Below are positions 1-9,431 of a stretch of 64,000 bases of DNA, piece after piece. Source of the DNA: Myxocyprinus asiaticus (lineage: Eukaryota > Chordata > Actinopteri > Cypriniformes > Catostomidae); contig NC_059372.1 of assembly GCF_019703515.2 (NCBI RefSeq), forward strand, positions 19,892,931-19,956,930, read 5' to 3'. The first letter of the stretch is position 1. Every line of letters begins with the position of its first letter. A program made the translations under genes and the position numbers. The notes below the pieces were generated by a model. It was not told where the DNA came from, did not search any database, and was given only the letters and a program-made list of their open reading frames with translations.

Positions 1-60
1 AACAGGAAGGTGAGTATGTGATGACAGAATTTTTTTTTTTCATGTAAACTATTCCATTAA
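1..60. mobile_element. Terminal part of a cyprinid foldback MITE
   Basis: The stretch reads GTGAGT..GTGATGACAGAATTTT...AAACTATTCCATTAA. This is a decayed version of the right terminus of the MITE family seen complete at 15783-16317 and 40190-40710. The rest of the element lies before the window. Confidence 0.55.
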
Positions 61-170
61 ACAGGTAAGATTTGTTATTAACACATTTAATAGCAGTTTA
101 GCACTGAACAAATGAAACTCAACCATAATATTTTGCACTGCATTGGTTATGTTTCACGATAATGTTCTTT

Positions 171-173
171 ACT

Positions 174-205
<32 letters not shown>
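171..205. repeat. (GACA)n microsatellite
   Basis: About eight GACA/GACAGA units in the intron or flank downstream of the last visible cacnb3 exon. Bases 206-362 hold nothing else that I recognise. Confidence 0.9.
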
Positions 206-362
206 CAGAGAATAATTAATCCAACCCTCACCCTTTATTTGAGATAGTGCTCATTCAATTAGCTCCTGCGTTTCTGAGAACTGGAGGGAAAGGGAGATGG
301 TGCATTTAATGGAGCTTCATTACAACGTCTTCAGTCCATGCAGTTAACAATTAAAAACGTAC

Positions 363-533
363 CTGTTGGCTTGAGTTGGCCGAGGGTGGTGTAACTACAT
401 TTTGCTCCACTAGAGGGTTTGTCAGGGCAGAGCCTGGTAGGTGAGTGGCACGCCAGTATATGTCCAAATATTCGGCCAGGTGTTCACAGGCGTCCTCTAA
501 CTGATTCTCATCCAGTATGACGTCAAACATTTC
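363..533 (-). CDS. cacnb3: Calcium channel beta subunit, exon encoding end of GK domain and start of C-terminal tail
   Basis: 57 codons in phase 0, acceptor AG at 534-535 and donor GT at 361-362 (minus strand). The product starts [20 protein letters not shown], the last helix region of the GK-like domain that helps form the groove binding the alpha-1 subunit I-II linker. It continues with YWRATH and then a variable tail ([19 protein letters not shown]). Beta subunits bind the pore subunit in the cytoplasm, raise surface expression and shift gating. At least one further 3' exon must lie beyond base 1. Family identity is certain; the beta-3 paralogue call rests on several diagnostic residues in other exons. 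Confidence 0.92.
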
Positions 534-704
534 CTAATGCAGGATTATATGGGTGAGAAAAATAAGAGTGAAAAAAAATGCATTTATAGTTTTGGCTTGA
601 CACATTTTTTCCAAGAATTTCTCTTCTCAGAATATAAAACACAAAATCCCATAGACGTCCATTGAAAAATTCTAACTGTAACTTCTCAAAGAGCTTTCTT
701 TTTA

Positions 705-757
705 TCATCTATCTGTCTATCTGTCTGTCTATCTATCTATCTGTCAGTCTGTCTAGA
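705..757. repeat. (TATC/TGTC)n microsatellite
   Basis: Imperfect TATCTGTC tetranucleotide run inside a cacnb3 intron. The remaining intron sequence from 534 to 1002 shows nothing recognisable. Confidence 0.9.
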
Positions 758-1002
758 CTATATAGCTGCATAGATCTTAAATTATGTAACCTAGTATACA
801 TAAGGCCTATACAGCTGTCAAACTTTAAGGCTTAAAACTTTCAGGCAAAGCTTTTACAAACCAACATCAAAGTCTGTCTTGATGAATTTTCCTTTTTTAG
901 TTTATATATTGATATCAGAGTAAGCAGAACTACAGGATCATAGGTTTGGTTTAATCTATGTAACTACATTAGCAGGAGTTAAATGTGTGCACTGGGACTC
1001 AC

Positions 1003-1098
1003 TGGTGGGCACTGCGCTAGTTTATCTCCTGCCATCATTTGCACATTGAGATGTTTGCTTTGAGATTTCCCTCTGGATTTAATGAGTCTTTGAAGGAC
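1003..1098 (-). CDS. cacnb3: Calcium channel beta subunit, GK-domain exon ([11 protein letters not shown])
   Basis: 32 codons, phase 0 at both ends. The acceptor is at 1099-1100 after a CTACCCCAG tract and the donor GTGAGT is at 1002-997. It encodes [20 protein letters not shown] followed by [12 protein letters not shown]. This is a very conserved segment of the GK-like core; the MMA..KL variant resembles CACNB3 (MMAYDKL) more than the other three paralogues. It joins directly to the [11 protein letters not shown] exon. Confidence 0.93.
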
Positions 1099-1173
1099 CT
1101 GGGGTAGAATGAGCGACAGTGAGAAAATAAGAGGGCAACAGTGTGAGCTATCCTTCAGAGACAACTGAACATA

Positions 1174-2124
1174 CAGAGCCCTCCATAAGTATTTAGATAG
1201 TGAGACACTTTTCATAATTTTGGCTCTCTACACCACCACAATGGATGAAGCAATCAATATGTGGTTGAAGTGCAGACTGTCAGCTTTAATTTGAAGGGAT
1301 TTACATCCAAACTGGGTGAACAGATCAAGAATTACAGCATTTTTTTAAAACACAGACCCCCATTTTAAGGGCTCAAAAGTAATTGGACAAACTAACATAA
1401 TCATAATCATAAATAAAATGATCATTCTTAATACTTGGTTTAAAATCCTTTGCAGTGAATGACTGTCTGAAGTCTGGAACCCACTGACATCACCAAATTA
1501 TGGTTTTCCTCCCTAGGGATAGTTTGCCAGGCCTTTATTGCAGTGGTCTTAGGTTGATGCTTGTTTGTGGGTCTTTCTGCTTTCAGTTTTGTCTTCAGCA
1601 AGTAAAATTCATGTTCAATTGTGTTGAGGTCAGTTGACTGACACAGCCATTGAAGAATATTCCACTTCTTTGCCTTGAAAAGCTATTTGGTGTCTTTCAC
1701 AGTATGTTTTTGGTCACTGTCCATCAGCACTGTGAAGCACTGTCCTCTCAGTTTTGCAGCATTTGGCTGAATCTGAGCAGATAGTATAGCCCTAAACACT
1801 TCAGAATTCATCCTGGTGCTTCTGTCAGCAGTCATATCATCAACAAACACTAGTGACCCAGTTCCATTGGCAGCCATACCTGCCCATGTTATAACACTGC
1901 CTCCATTTTAACACCTTAAAATAGCTTCTCAGTCAATTGTCCAATTACTTTTGAGCCCCAGAAAATGGGGGGTCTGTGTATAAAAAAAATGCTGTAATTC
2001 CTAAACAGTTGGATGTAAATCTGACATTCTGCACTTCAGTCACATATTGATTGCATCCATTGTGTTGGCGTCCAGAGCCAAAATGATGAAAAGTGTCTTT
2101 TGAAAATACTTTTGGAGGGCACTA
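1174..2124 (-). mobile_element. Decayed Tc1/mariner-like element with long terminal inverted repeats
   Basis: The ends CAGAGCCCTCCATAAG (left) and, inverted, TAGTGCCCTCCAAAAG (right) are each flanked by TA, the Tc1/mariner target. The inverted arms extend roughly 150-200 bp (CAATCAATATGTGGTTGAAGTGCAGA and its partner). The interior on the minus strand carries a transposase remnant (see 1683-1880). It lies in the cacnb3 intron between the exons at 1003 and 2251. Confidence 0.85.
1683..1880 (-). pseudogene. Tc1-like transposase fragment
   Basis: An open stretch of about 64 codons contains MAANGTGSLVF and, near its end, FTVLMDSDQKHT. The latter is the decayed region around the second catalytic aspartate of the DDE transposase (family form MDNDPKHT). 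The N-terminal HTH half and the third acidic motif are absent, so no active enzyme is encoded. Confidence 0.8.
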
Positions 2125-2250
2125 TATATTCTGTATTTTGCTTGTTTGTTTGTATTTAGGTTGTTTTACTGTACACAGAGAACTTGTTATTTTAAAACTA
2201 ATTCATAGTAAAAGGCACAAAAATAATGTTTTGACTGAAGACTGTTGTAC

Positions 2251-2402
2251 CTTTGGAGAGGACACTTTCACATAGACAATGATGGGGGCGAGGGAGGTCT
2301 TGAGAAGCTGTGCGGGGTGGTTTATTGTATCTGCATCTAAGACCACCAGCTGCAGGCTTTTAGCCAGCTCAAATATTCTCTCAATCTCACTTTGTACCTC
2401 CG
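2251..2402 (-). CDS. cacnb3: Calcium channel beta subunit, GK-domain exon ([14 protein letters not shown])
   Basis: 152 nt, entering with two bases that complete an Ala codon. The acceptor is TTCCTCAG and the donor GTACAA is at 2250-2249. It encodes [39 protein letters not shown] and [19 protein letters not shown] and VKVSSPK match CACNB3 rather than CACNB1/2 (FELARTLQ). This is a core beta-sheet and helix region of the GK fold. It ends in phase 0, joining VLQRLIK. Confidence 0.93.
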
Positions 2403-2487
2403 CTGAGGAAGAAAGATGATTAGGGAAACCACATTAATAATTAAATCACAAAAAAAAAAAAAAACATGAAATAACAAACAAGGTCAT

Positions 2488-2745
2488 ATGACATCCTTCA
2501 GACAAAATTATTTAATTACTCTTTATATTAATGAGCAGTTTAATTCTGTCTCATTTACTCAGCCTCATTCTGTTCCAAACCCATATAACTCTTTTTTTTC
2601 TTTTGGAACACAAAGCAAGATTTTATGCAGAATGTTAGGAACTCACAGTCTCAATTCCCAAATAGTAAATCTTTTTTGTAGAGATCATGCTCATGTGGGT
2701 TGCAATTACATTTATGTGAGTAAATGATGACAGAATTTTAACAAT
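2488..2745. mobile_element. Decayed foldback MITE copy
   Basis: Diverged matches to the cyprinid foldback MITE are visible: CATTTACTCAGCCTCATTCTG, TTTTGGAACACAAAGC, and at the right GTGAGTAAATGATGACAGAATTTT. The halves are roughly inverted. It lies in the cacnb3 intron between the exons at 2251 and 2767. Confidence 0.6.
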
Positions 2746-2766
2746 ATGATGTATGATGCAACATAC

Positions 2767-2867
2767 CCAGACTGGAACGTGTGTTAGACCTCTCCATAAT
2801 AGCTTTCTTATTCAGTACAGACCTCTTGGCCAGAGACAGATCTGCAGTCACCCGTGTGATAGAGATT
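2767..2867 (-). CDS. cacnb3: Calcium channel beta subunit, GK-domain exon ([19 protein letters not shown])
   Basis: 101 nt (1+99+1), acceptor CTTGGCAG and donor GTATGT. It encodes [19 protein letters not shown] then [23 protein letters not shown] (Leu, not Ile) is the CACNB3 form. Between VLN and IMERS the exon is three residues shorter than the mammalian paralogues I remember, which have an Asn-Pro-Gly/Ser-containing loop there. The flanking sequence is unbroken and the frame is kept. Confidence 0.92.
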
Positions 2868-2974
2868 CTGCCAAGAAACCACATAACAAGAAAAAAGAAC
2901 AATGCTTCTTCTTTTGATCTCTAAACGTGGATATCTAATCCAACTAGATAGAAACCAACAGGCTCTGCACTCAC

Positions 2975-3033
2975 CTTCCATCAAACCTGTGTTTCAGGAA
3001 GTCAAACAGAGCTTTCTGCATCATATCTGTCAC
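2975..3033 (-). CDS. cacnb3: Calcium channel beta subunit, 59-nt GK-domain exon (VTDMMQKALFDFLKHRFDG)
   Basis: The acceptor TTGTACAG and donor GTGAGT define a 59-nt exon, the same size and content as in other CACNB genes. VTDMMQKALFDFLKHRFDG forms the helix lining the alpha-interaction-domain groove. It starts in phase 0 after GYE and ends two bases into an Arg codon completed by the 2867 exon. Confidence 0.93.
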
Positions 3034-3696
3034 CTGTACAAGAGGAGATCATGATAAAACACATTCACTCCAGCAACATTATATCTTTAATTAATGATGG
3101 GCTAAATCTGAGGTAATTTAGGTCCTGATTATTAATAGCGTTAACATTCAGTGATTTTGTTGTCTAAGAAATCTAAGGGAAAATAAAGAATTCCAATCCT
3201 GGTGATTTTAAAGATGAACCATGCTAACGCAGTGGATAATGTGGTTTGAGTGAGATGATGTGGTTTTATTTAGACACAGGAGTGAAAAATGAATGACTCC
3301 AGAAATAGAGTTTTGAGAGTCAGCAGTAAGAAGCAGGTCCCTGGTGTCTCTGTTAAAGAGCTGACTGACAAATGTGTCCAGATAACCATGCTACAGCTGG
3401 ACTTAAATATTTTACATGTATGAATCCTCTCACACACACCTAAACAGAATCTTACACAGTCTAGGCATTCACATACAGATATAGGGGAGATCAGGCTAGT
3501 TGTCACACACTTTATTCCATTGAATATTTTACAGGGTAGATTTATTTTTGAAAGTACATTCTGTATAGAAAGTCTTGACTACAAAAAAAGCTTTATTATT
3601 GCCATTATATAGCACAATTATTGCCCTGGAAAAAAGATCAGAGTTTACTGAACAAAAGCGAGTTGACTTTTAATCATTCACAGGATATAAATTGTT
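3034..3696. other. Intron sequence, nothing recognised
   Basis: AT-rich intron of cacnb3. I see no coding homology, no clear inverted repeats and no recognised transposon before the palindrome array begins at about 3697. Confidence 0.6.
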
Positions 3697-4950
3697 GATA
3701 TCAGTAATTACCTTTGCACTAGTTAATTTTTGACATTAAAAATGATGTCATCACTTTCATAAATACACATTCTTGATATAATTTTTTTTATTTCAACTAG
3801 TAAAAACTGTACTTCTTGATATCCGCATTTTTATATAATTGCATTTTTACTAGTAGAATTTCACAATGATCTGTCATCCACTCCTATTCAAAACACAATT
3901 ACAGATATCCAAAGTTAATTTTGTACTAGTTGAAATTCCAGCATTACATATCAGCAAAGCACTTCTTACCAGAAAAATCACCATATTTTATATCAATTAC
4001 ATGGTTACTAGTTCAAATGTCCATTCTTTTTTTATTTTATTTATTTTTTTAATATTTTTTAATTTGATCTCCTTTTCTCCCCAATTTGTAATACCCAATT
4101 CCCACTACTTAATAGGTACTTGTGGTGGTGCAGTTACTCACCCAAGTCTCAGTTGCATCCGCTTCTGAGACAGTCAATCCCTGCATCTTATCACGTGGCT
4201 CACTGTGCATGTTACCAAGGAGACTCACAGCATGTGGAGGCTCATGCTACTCTCCGTGATCCATGCACAACTTACCATGCACCCCTTTGAGAGCGAGAAC
4301 CACTAATCGCGACCAAGAGGAGGATACCTCATGGGACTCTACCCTCCCTAGCAACTGGGCCAATTTGGTTGCTTAGGAGACCTGGCTGGAGTCACTCAGC
4401 ACGCCCTGGATTCGAACTCGCAACTCCAGGGTTGGTAATCAGCGTCTATACTCGCTGAGCTACCCAGGCCCCCTCAAATGTCCATTCTTGATGTCAAAAT
4501 TTAATTACAACTGTAAATTGCTGTAATCACTGTAAAAGTATTTAAACATGTTAGATTTGGTATTTCAGATAACTGGAAATGTATTTCAGATATCAATAAA
4601 TTGTAGAGAATTTAAAGATACTAAAAAGGCTTTTTTACTAGTTACAATCACATTACAGATATCAGAAATTAACATTCCCACTAGTGAAAACCAAATTTTG
4701 GTGAATGACAGATCATTGTGCAATTACTGCAAATGCAGTTACAGATATCGAGAATTACAGTTTGTACTAGTTGAAATTAAATTTTTGATATTGATGATGA
4801 ATGATGACGTCATTTTTGATATCAAGAATTTAAGTTTTTACTAGTGCAAATGTAATTATTGATATCAAAATTTGCACTTGCAGTAGTAGAAATTCCATTC
4901 CCGAAATCAAGAATTTCACTTTAACTAGTGAAAATGGAATTGCTGATATC
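3697..4950. repeat. Degenerate array of alternating GATATC / ACTAGT dyads, 21-22 bp apart
   Basis: GATATC occurs at 3697, 3818, 3904, 4589, 4658, 4744, 4818, 4861 and 4945. ACTAGT occurs at 3718, 3796, 3849, 3925, 4007, 4637, 4680, 4766, 4840 and 4924, with one-base variants in between. Most neighbouring dyads are 21 or 22 bp apart (for example 3697 to 3718, 3904 to 3925, 4744 to 4766, 4840 to 4861, 4924 to 4945). A SINE at 4029-4473 splits the array. It lies in the cacnb3 intron between the exons at 2975 and 6081 and is related in design to the arrays at 50.5-52.9 kb. I know no named family for it. Confidence 0.85.
4029..4473 (-). mobile_element. HAmo-type tRNA-derived SINE with perfect target-site duplication
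   Basis: Read on the minus strand from 4473, it starts GGGGGCCTGGGTAGCTCAGC, a tRNA-like head with an A box (TAGCTCAGCGAG) and a B box (GAGTTCGAATCC). A body typical of the Cypriniformes HAmo SINE follows, then a tail ending GGGGAGAAAAGGAGATC plus an A/T-rich run. A 16-bp direct repeat TCAAATGTCCATTCTT flanks it at 4013-4028 and 4474-4489. It is about 445 bp long, so near full length. The tRNA head is a pol III promoter relic, not a tRNA gene. Confidence 0.9.
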
Positions 4951-4984
4951 AACAATTCTTATCCTGTGACTGATTATAAGTAAG

Positions 4985-5958
4985 TAAATAAAAAAAAAAA
5001 AAAAAAAATACAGCATTGGGAAATTTGGAGGCCAGGGCAACACCTTGAACTCTTCATTAGGTTCCTCAAACCATTCCCGAACAATGTGTGCAGTGTGTCA
5101 GGGTGCATTATCCTGCTGAAAGAGGCCATGGGGAATACCATTGCCATGAAGGGGTGTGCCTGGTCTGCAATAATGTTTAGGTAGGTGGCACATGTCGAAT
5201 TGACGTCCACATGAATGGCCGGACCCAGGGTTTCCCAGCAGAACATTGCCCAGAGCATCACACTCCCTCCACCATCATGTCATCTTCCCACAGTGCATCC
5301 TGGTGTCATCACTTCCCCAGATAAACGGCACACATGTACACGGCCGTCCACGTGATATAAAAGAAAACGGGACTCATCGGACCAGGCGACCTTCTTCCAC
5401 TGCTCCAAGGTCCATTTCCGATGCTTGTGTGCCCATTGTAGCCGCTTTCGATGATGGACAGGGGTCATCATGGGTACTCTGATCGGTCTGCGGCTACGCA
5501 GCCCCACACTGTGTATTGTGACACATTACTCCCGTAACCATCATTAAATGTTTCTGTGACTTGTGTTACAGTAGACCTTCTGCCGGTTCAGACCAGACTG
5601 GATAGACTTCGTTGCCCTTGTACATCAATGAGCCTTGGGCGCCCTAAACCCTGTCACCGGTTTGTGGTTGGTCCTTCCTCAGACAACTGTCTGTAGGTAC
5701 AAGGAGCACCCCACAAGCCTTGCCATTTCAGAGATGCTCTGACCCAGTCATCTGGCCATAACAATTTGACCTTTGTCAAAGTGTACTCAGGTCTTTTCTC
5801 CTGCCCATTTCTCCTGCATTCAACACATTGACTACAAGAACTGATTGTTCACTTACCATTTAACCTACCCAGACCTTTACATGTGGCCTTGTTAGGAGAT
5901 GATCAATGTTATTTGCTTCACCTGTGAGTGGTCATAATGTTTTGGCTCATCAGTGTAT
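4985..5958 (-). mobile_element. Decayed Tc1/mariner-like element with transposase remnants
   Basis: The minus strand carries transposase fragments in shifted frames: a middle part with PVHHRKRLQWAHKHRKWTLE and WSDESRFLL (first catalytic Asp region), then AMFCWETLGPAIHVDVNSTC further on. Upstream sequence to 5958 encodes the decayed N-terminal part and ends in a terminal-repeat-like GTCATAATGTTTTGGCTCATC. The second and third acidic motifs are missing or scrambled. A poly(A/T) run at 4989-5007 marks the truncated other end. Confidence 0.8.
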
Positions 5959-6047
5959 ATAGCCATTGTTTTGGCCAACCAGTATTATAATTAGTAGATT
6001 TTATTAATTTAAAAAACATGTGACAACTTGCCCCAATAAAAATGTTA

Positions 6048-6194
<147 letters not shown>

Positions 6195-6373
6195 TTATGT
6201 ATACACATTCTAAATATTACTGTAACTAACATCTCTCACATCTAATAAGTAGCCTTAAGGGAAACAGTTTCAATATCAGAGCAATCAAATCTCTTATAGC
6301 CTCTAAGCGGCCAGACACAAACTGTGAATATGTAATATAAGGAAGAGAGTGTTGCACTATGGGAGGACCCTAC

Positions 6374-6393
6374 CTGTTTTTGCTTCTGTTTGG
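6374..6393 (-). CDS. cacnb3: Calcium channel beta subunit, 20-nt micro-exon (AKQKQKQ)
   Basis: A 20-nt exon with acceptor TTTCAAAAAG and donor GTAGGG that encodes KQKQKQ plus the end of an Ala codon. A 20-nt exon at this spot, in the hinge between the SH3 and GK domains, is a known feature of CACNB genes. KQKQKQ is the CACNB3 form (the others read KQKQKS or KQKQKV). Phases on both sides fit exactly. Confidence 0.9.
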
Positions 6394-6496
6394 CTTTTTG
6401 AAAACAAGAGAAAAATGTTTAAGAAAAACCTAAGGAGGCTAGTTGTATGCAAAAATTGTAGAAGCATACAACTGCTGTTATTTCAAGCAAAACATA

Positions 6497-6911
6497 CAGT
6501 GAGTTCCAAAAGTCTAAAGCCACATTGAAAATCTGGGATTCAAAATGTAATTTAAACTTGGAGACAAGCGATTCTGCACTATTTCTAAGTAAAAAATTAA
6601 AGCCAGTCTCCTTTGTCCAAAATGTCAGATTTCCTTGCTATCATTGGAACACTGGTTTTGCACAAACTTGTGGAGTCCATGCCAGTTTGAGTGCAAGCTG
6701 TCATTAAAGCGAAAGGGGGGACATACCAAATTCTAAGAAATACTAAGGAATTCTGAAATTCATGTTAATTTTGCATTTTAATTTTTGTTTGTTATGCTGA
6801 TAATATAATATGTAAAACTTTGCGAAATGTAAAATATGATAACATAATAACATAATAAATGCAAAATAGAAGCATTTTCACTAGTGGTCTCAGACTTTCA
6901 GACCCTCACTA
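6497..6911. mobile_element. Tc1-like non-autonomous element
   Basis: Flanked by TA, with imperfect inverted ends CAGTGAGTTCCAAAAGTCTA and TAGTGAGGGTCTGAAAGTCT. The interior shares sequence (GCACAAACTTGTGGAGTCCATGCC) with the inverted relative at 17540-17895. No transposase frame remains. It lies in the cacnb3 intron. Confidence 0.7.
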
Positions 6912-7082
6912 TATGCTGAAATTATTGTAGATCATGACGTACATAATATGTACAATCAGTTTATGCCCTAAAGGCAAATGTAGAAAAAGATTACAAATCT
7001 GTATGTGATCTCTGAAGACATGAGTATTGTGGCATAAAAGCAGTAAGACAGTGAAGTATGACAGTATTCAAATACCTCTCAC

Positions 7083-7135
7083 CTGCAGGAGGAGTTGACC
7101 TCCAACCCCCAGACGATGCATTCCCTCCCACTTTC
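7083..7135 (-). CDS. cacnb3: Calcium channel beta subunit, 53-nt hinge exon
   Basis: The acceptor GTAAACAG and donor GTGAGA bound 53 nt (1+51+1). The product is KVGGNASSGGWRSTPPA. This is the variable hinge between the SH3 and GK domains, comparable to the SGGNSSSS..R.TPPA segment of other beta subunits. Both phases match the neighbours (the Arg codon shared with 15072, the Ala codon shared with 6393). Hinge exons are often alternatively spliced in this family, so inclusion may be variable. Confidence 0.82.
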
Positions 7136-7174
7136 CTGTTTACAACACAAAGACGTCAGAAATTGATTCAAATA

Positions 7175-7313
7175 ATTGATTAACCATAAAATATGTCGTT
7201 CCAAACCACATGGCCCTCTTTTTCCATGGAACACAAAAGGAGAAATGTTGAAAAATTTATTGGCAATATAAATTTTGGGGGTGAGTTCCAAAATCATAAA
7301 AATGCATCATAAA
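7175..7313. mobile_element. Foldback MITE, left part (split by L1)
   Basis: The sequence TCGTTCCAAACCACATGG...TTTTTCCATGGAACACAAAAGG is the typical interior of the cyprinid foldback MITE. Its other half resumes at 14431 after the L1, as shown by the shared CATCATAAA duplication at 7305-7313 and 14431-14439. Confidence 0.7.
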
Positions 7314-7452
7314 GATTAGGTCACGTGACGCCATGTGAGGAGCAGACGTGTGAATGGCGAGCTCTGCACACCTTGCTAGTTTTAATACTATTTGTGTCAT
7401 AAACCAGTGAGATTTGATACTCCCTGATTCTTAACTGTTTGAGGAAGACAAT

Positions 7453-8275
7453 ATGTCAAAGAATTCAAAATTCTCGGGCTCTGGAGACATTAAAAGACAC
7501 TTACATGCTCAAGCTGATTCCCCAGAGCGGCAGGCCGAAAGCCCCAGACTCAATTCGGATGGTGAACTGAAAGAAATCCGGCATGAACTGATGAATGTGT
7601 CAGCAATGCTGAAGATGGTCATTGCAGACTTGGAGGATCTTGCTGTAATACATCGATCGATCAGTTCCATGGAGACTAAATTCTCTGAGATGGTTACAAG
7701 AATGTCGGACATTGAGAAACGGATTGATTATCTGGAGTCATCAGAGAGGGAATTAGCTGCTAACCCGCTAGCAACCAAGATAGACTTGGAACGCATTTGG
7801 GAAAAACCAGAGGATTTGGTGAATCGTAATTGACGAAACAACATCCGAATTGTTGGAATTCCTGAGCATGAGGAAGGCATAGATATGGTAAAATTCCTAG
7901 GCAGGCTCTTCCCGAGTCTACTCGACATAACAGGCCATAAGCTGGAAATCGTGCGAGCTCACAGGGTCCCGGCTCAGAGATCCGCGGAGGGAGACAGGCC
8001 CCGATCAATTCTGGCCAAATTTCTGAGATCATCTGATAAAGATCTTGTGTTACTCAAGTTGAGGAGTAAAGGAAGGCTTTCTTGGAAGAACCACAGCATT
8101 TTCTTGTTCCCAGACTTTGCGAATTCTACAAGAGAGAAACGTGATCGATTCAAGAAATGCAAGAAATTCTTACATCAACGGAAGGTCACGTTGCTCTATT
8201 TTTTCCGGCCAAACTGAGAATAGATGCTAAGGATGAGAATTTACATTTCCACATCAAGCACTGTCCTTCATAAAG
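7453..8275 (+). pseudogene. L1 ORF1 protein (RNA-binding), one stop plus 3' decay
   Basis: Starts MSKNSKFSGSGDIKRHL. A coiled-coil-rich N-terminal half (ELKEIRHELMNVSAMLKMV) is followed by the RRM-like region with IRIVGIPEHEEG, AHRVPA and FPDFANSTREKR, the layout of vertebrate L1 ORF1p, which coats LINE RNA. An in-frame TGA at 7831-7833 interrupts it, and the frame shifts near 8200. The second copy (54976) carries Cys at the codon where this copy has TGA. Confidence 0.85.
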
Positions 8276-8326
8276 ACACTGAAATGAGTAAGCCATCTGG
8301 TGATTTTCATGTTGCTGCCTAGTGGA

Positions 8327-8811
8327 TGTAACGTACTGTAACGTTTGGGCTGGCAGTGACGATGATGAAGGCGATGACGTTAAGATGAACCCAATGCAGT
8401 TTATTTACATAAGTGATCTCCAAAACATGAATCCAAACTATAACAAACATAAATGACTTGACATAGACTTGACTTGACTAGACTTGACTTGACTACACTA
8501 CACAAACACAATACCTGACAAAGGACAATGGTAAACATGAGGGCTTAAATACATGGACAAGGGGTAAAATAAAGATGAGGGAACCAATGAACAGACAGAA
8601 CTGATAACAAGATAATCAAACAATAAACCAATGAAAACAAGACACATGAACCTGGAGGGAAACATGAAATCACATGACAAGGGAATCACTTGACATGAAT
8701 CAGGAACTAAACTTTTCAAAATAAAAGACATGAAAAACCAGAGGATTTGGTGAATCGTAATTGTGAATCAACAAAATAGTGAATCAGTGAATCAACAAAA
8801 TACACATGACA
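8327..8811 (-). repeat. LTR of the element at 8327-9971
   Basis: Begins TGTAACG and ends CATGACA on the plus strand, with family-specific text (CCCAATGCAGTTTATTTACA, GACTTGACTTGAC pentamers, CATGAGGGCTTAAATACATG). Bases 8732-8763 are an exact 32-bp copy of L1 ORF1 bases 7801-7832 and are absent from the other LTRs of this family. Confidence 0.85.
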
Positions 8812-9431
8812 TATCCCCCCCACTAATGGGTGGCTCCCATCGCCCCAACACATGAACAAAACACAAAAAACATAGTATAATTTTCAAAGTTCAATAGGGA
8901 GCTGGGGGGGCGGGTCTTGAGGCATGGCTTGGCAGGGTGTGGAGCATGGGATCAGGGCGGAAGGCTGTGGGAGTTGGAGTCATGAGAGGCTCGAGGGGCG
9001 GAGCCATGGAGAACTGGATACCCGGAAAGTAGCCGAAGACTCGAAGGGCCAGGGTGGAGCCGGAGGCAGGGAGGACCAAGGCGGCACCGGAAGCTCGGAG
9101 GAGCAAGGCGGAGCTGGGGGATCGGAAGACTGAGGCGGAGCCAGTGGGACTGAGGACCAAGGTGGAGCCGTAGGGTTGGAGGTCCCCGGTGTAGCTGACG
9201 GATCGGAGGAATGAGGCGTAGCCAGAGGATCGGAGAGCCAAGGTGGAGCCAGGTGACTGACTGACCAAGGCGGAGCTGGAGGGACGAGGGACCCTTTCAG
9301 CCAACAGGTTGAAGAACCGCAGTGGAGCCAAGGGAACATAGAGCCAAGGTGAGGTCGAGGGATCGACAGGCCAAGGCGGAGTCCAGGGCTCGGAGGGTCT
9401 AGGCGGGGTTGGAGGGTCGAAAGTTCCCCTT

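Noticed and set aside
4400..4473. tRNA gene
   Set aside because: The A and B boxes belong to the tRNA-derived head of the SINE, which has a SINE body, tail and target-site duplication.
8980..9339. Proline-rich host protein
   Set aside because: The same text recurs in the LTR element at 43.6-44.2 kb and lies inside LTR boundaries, so it is transposon gag tail.
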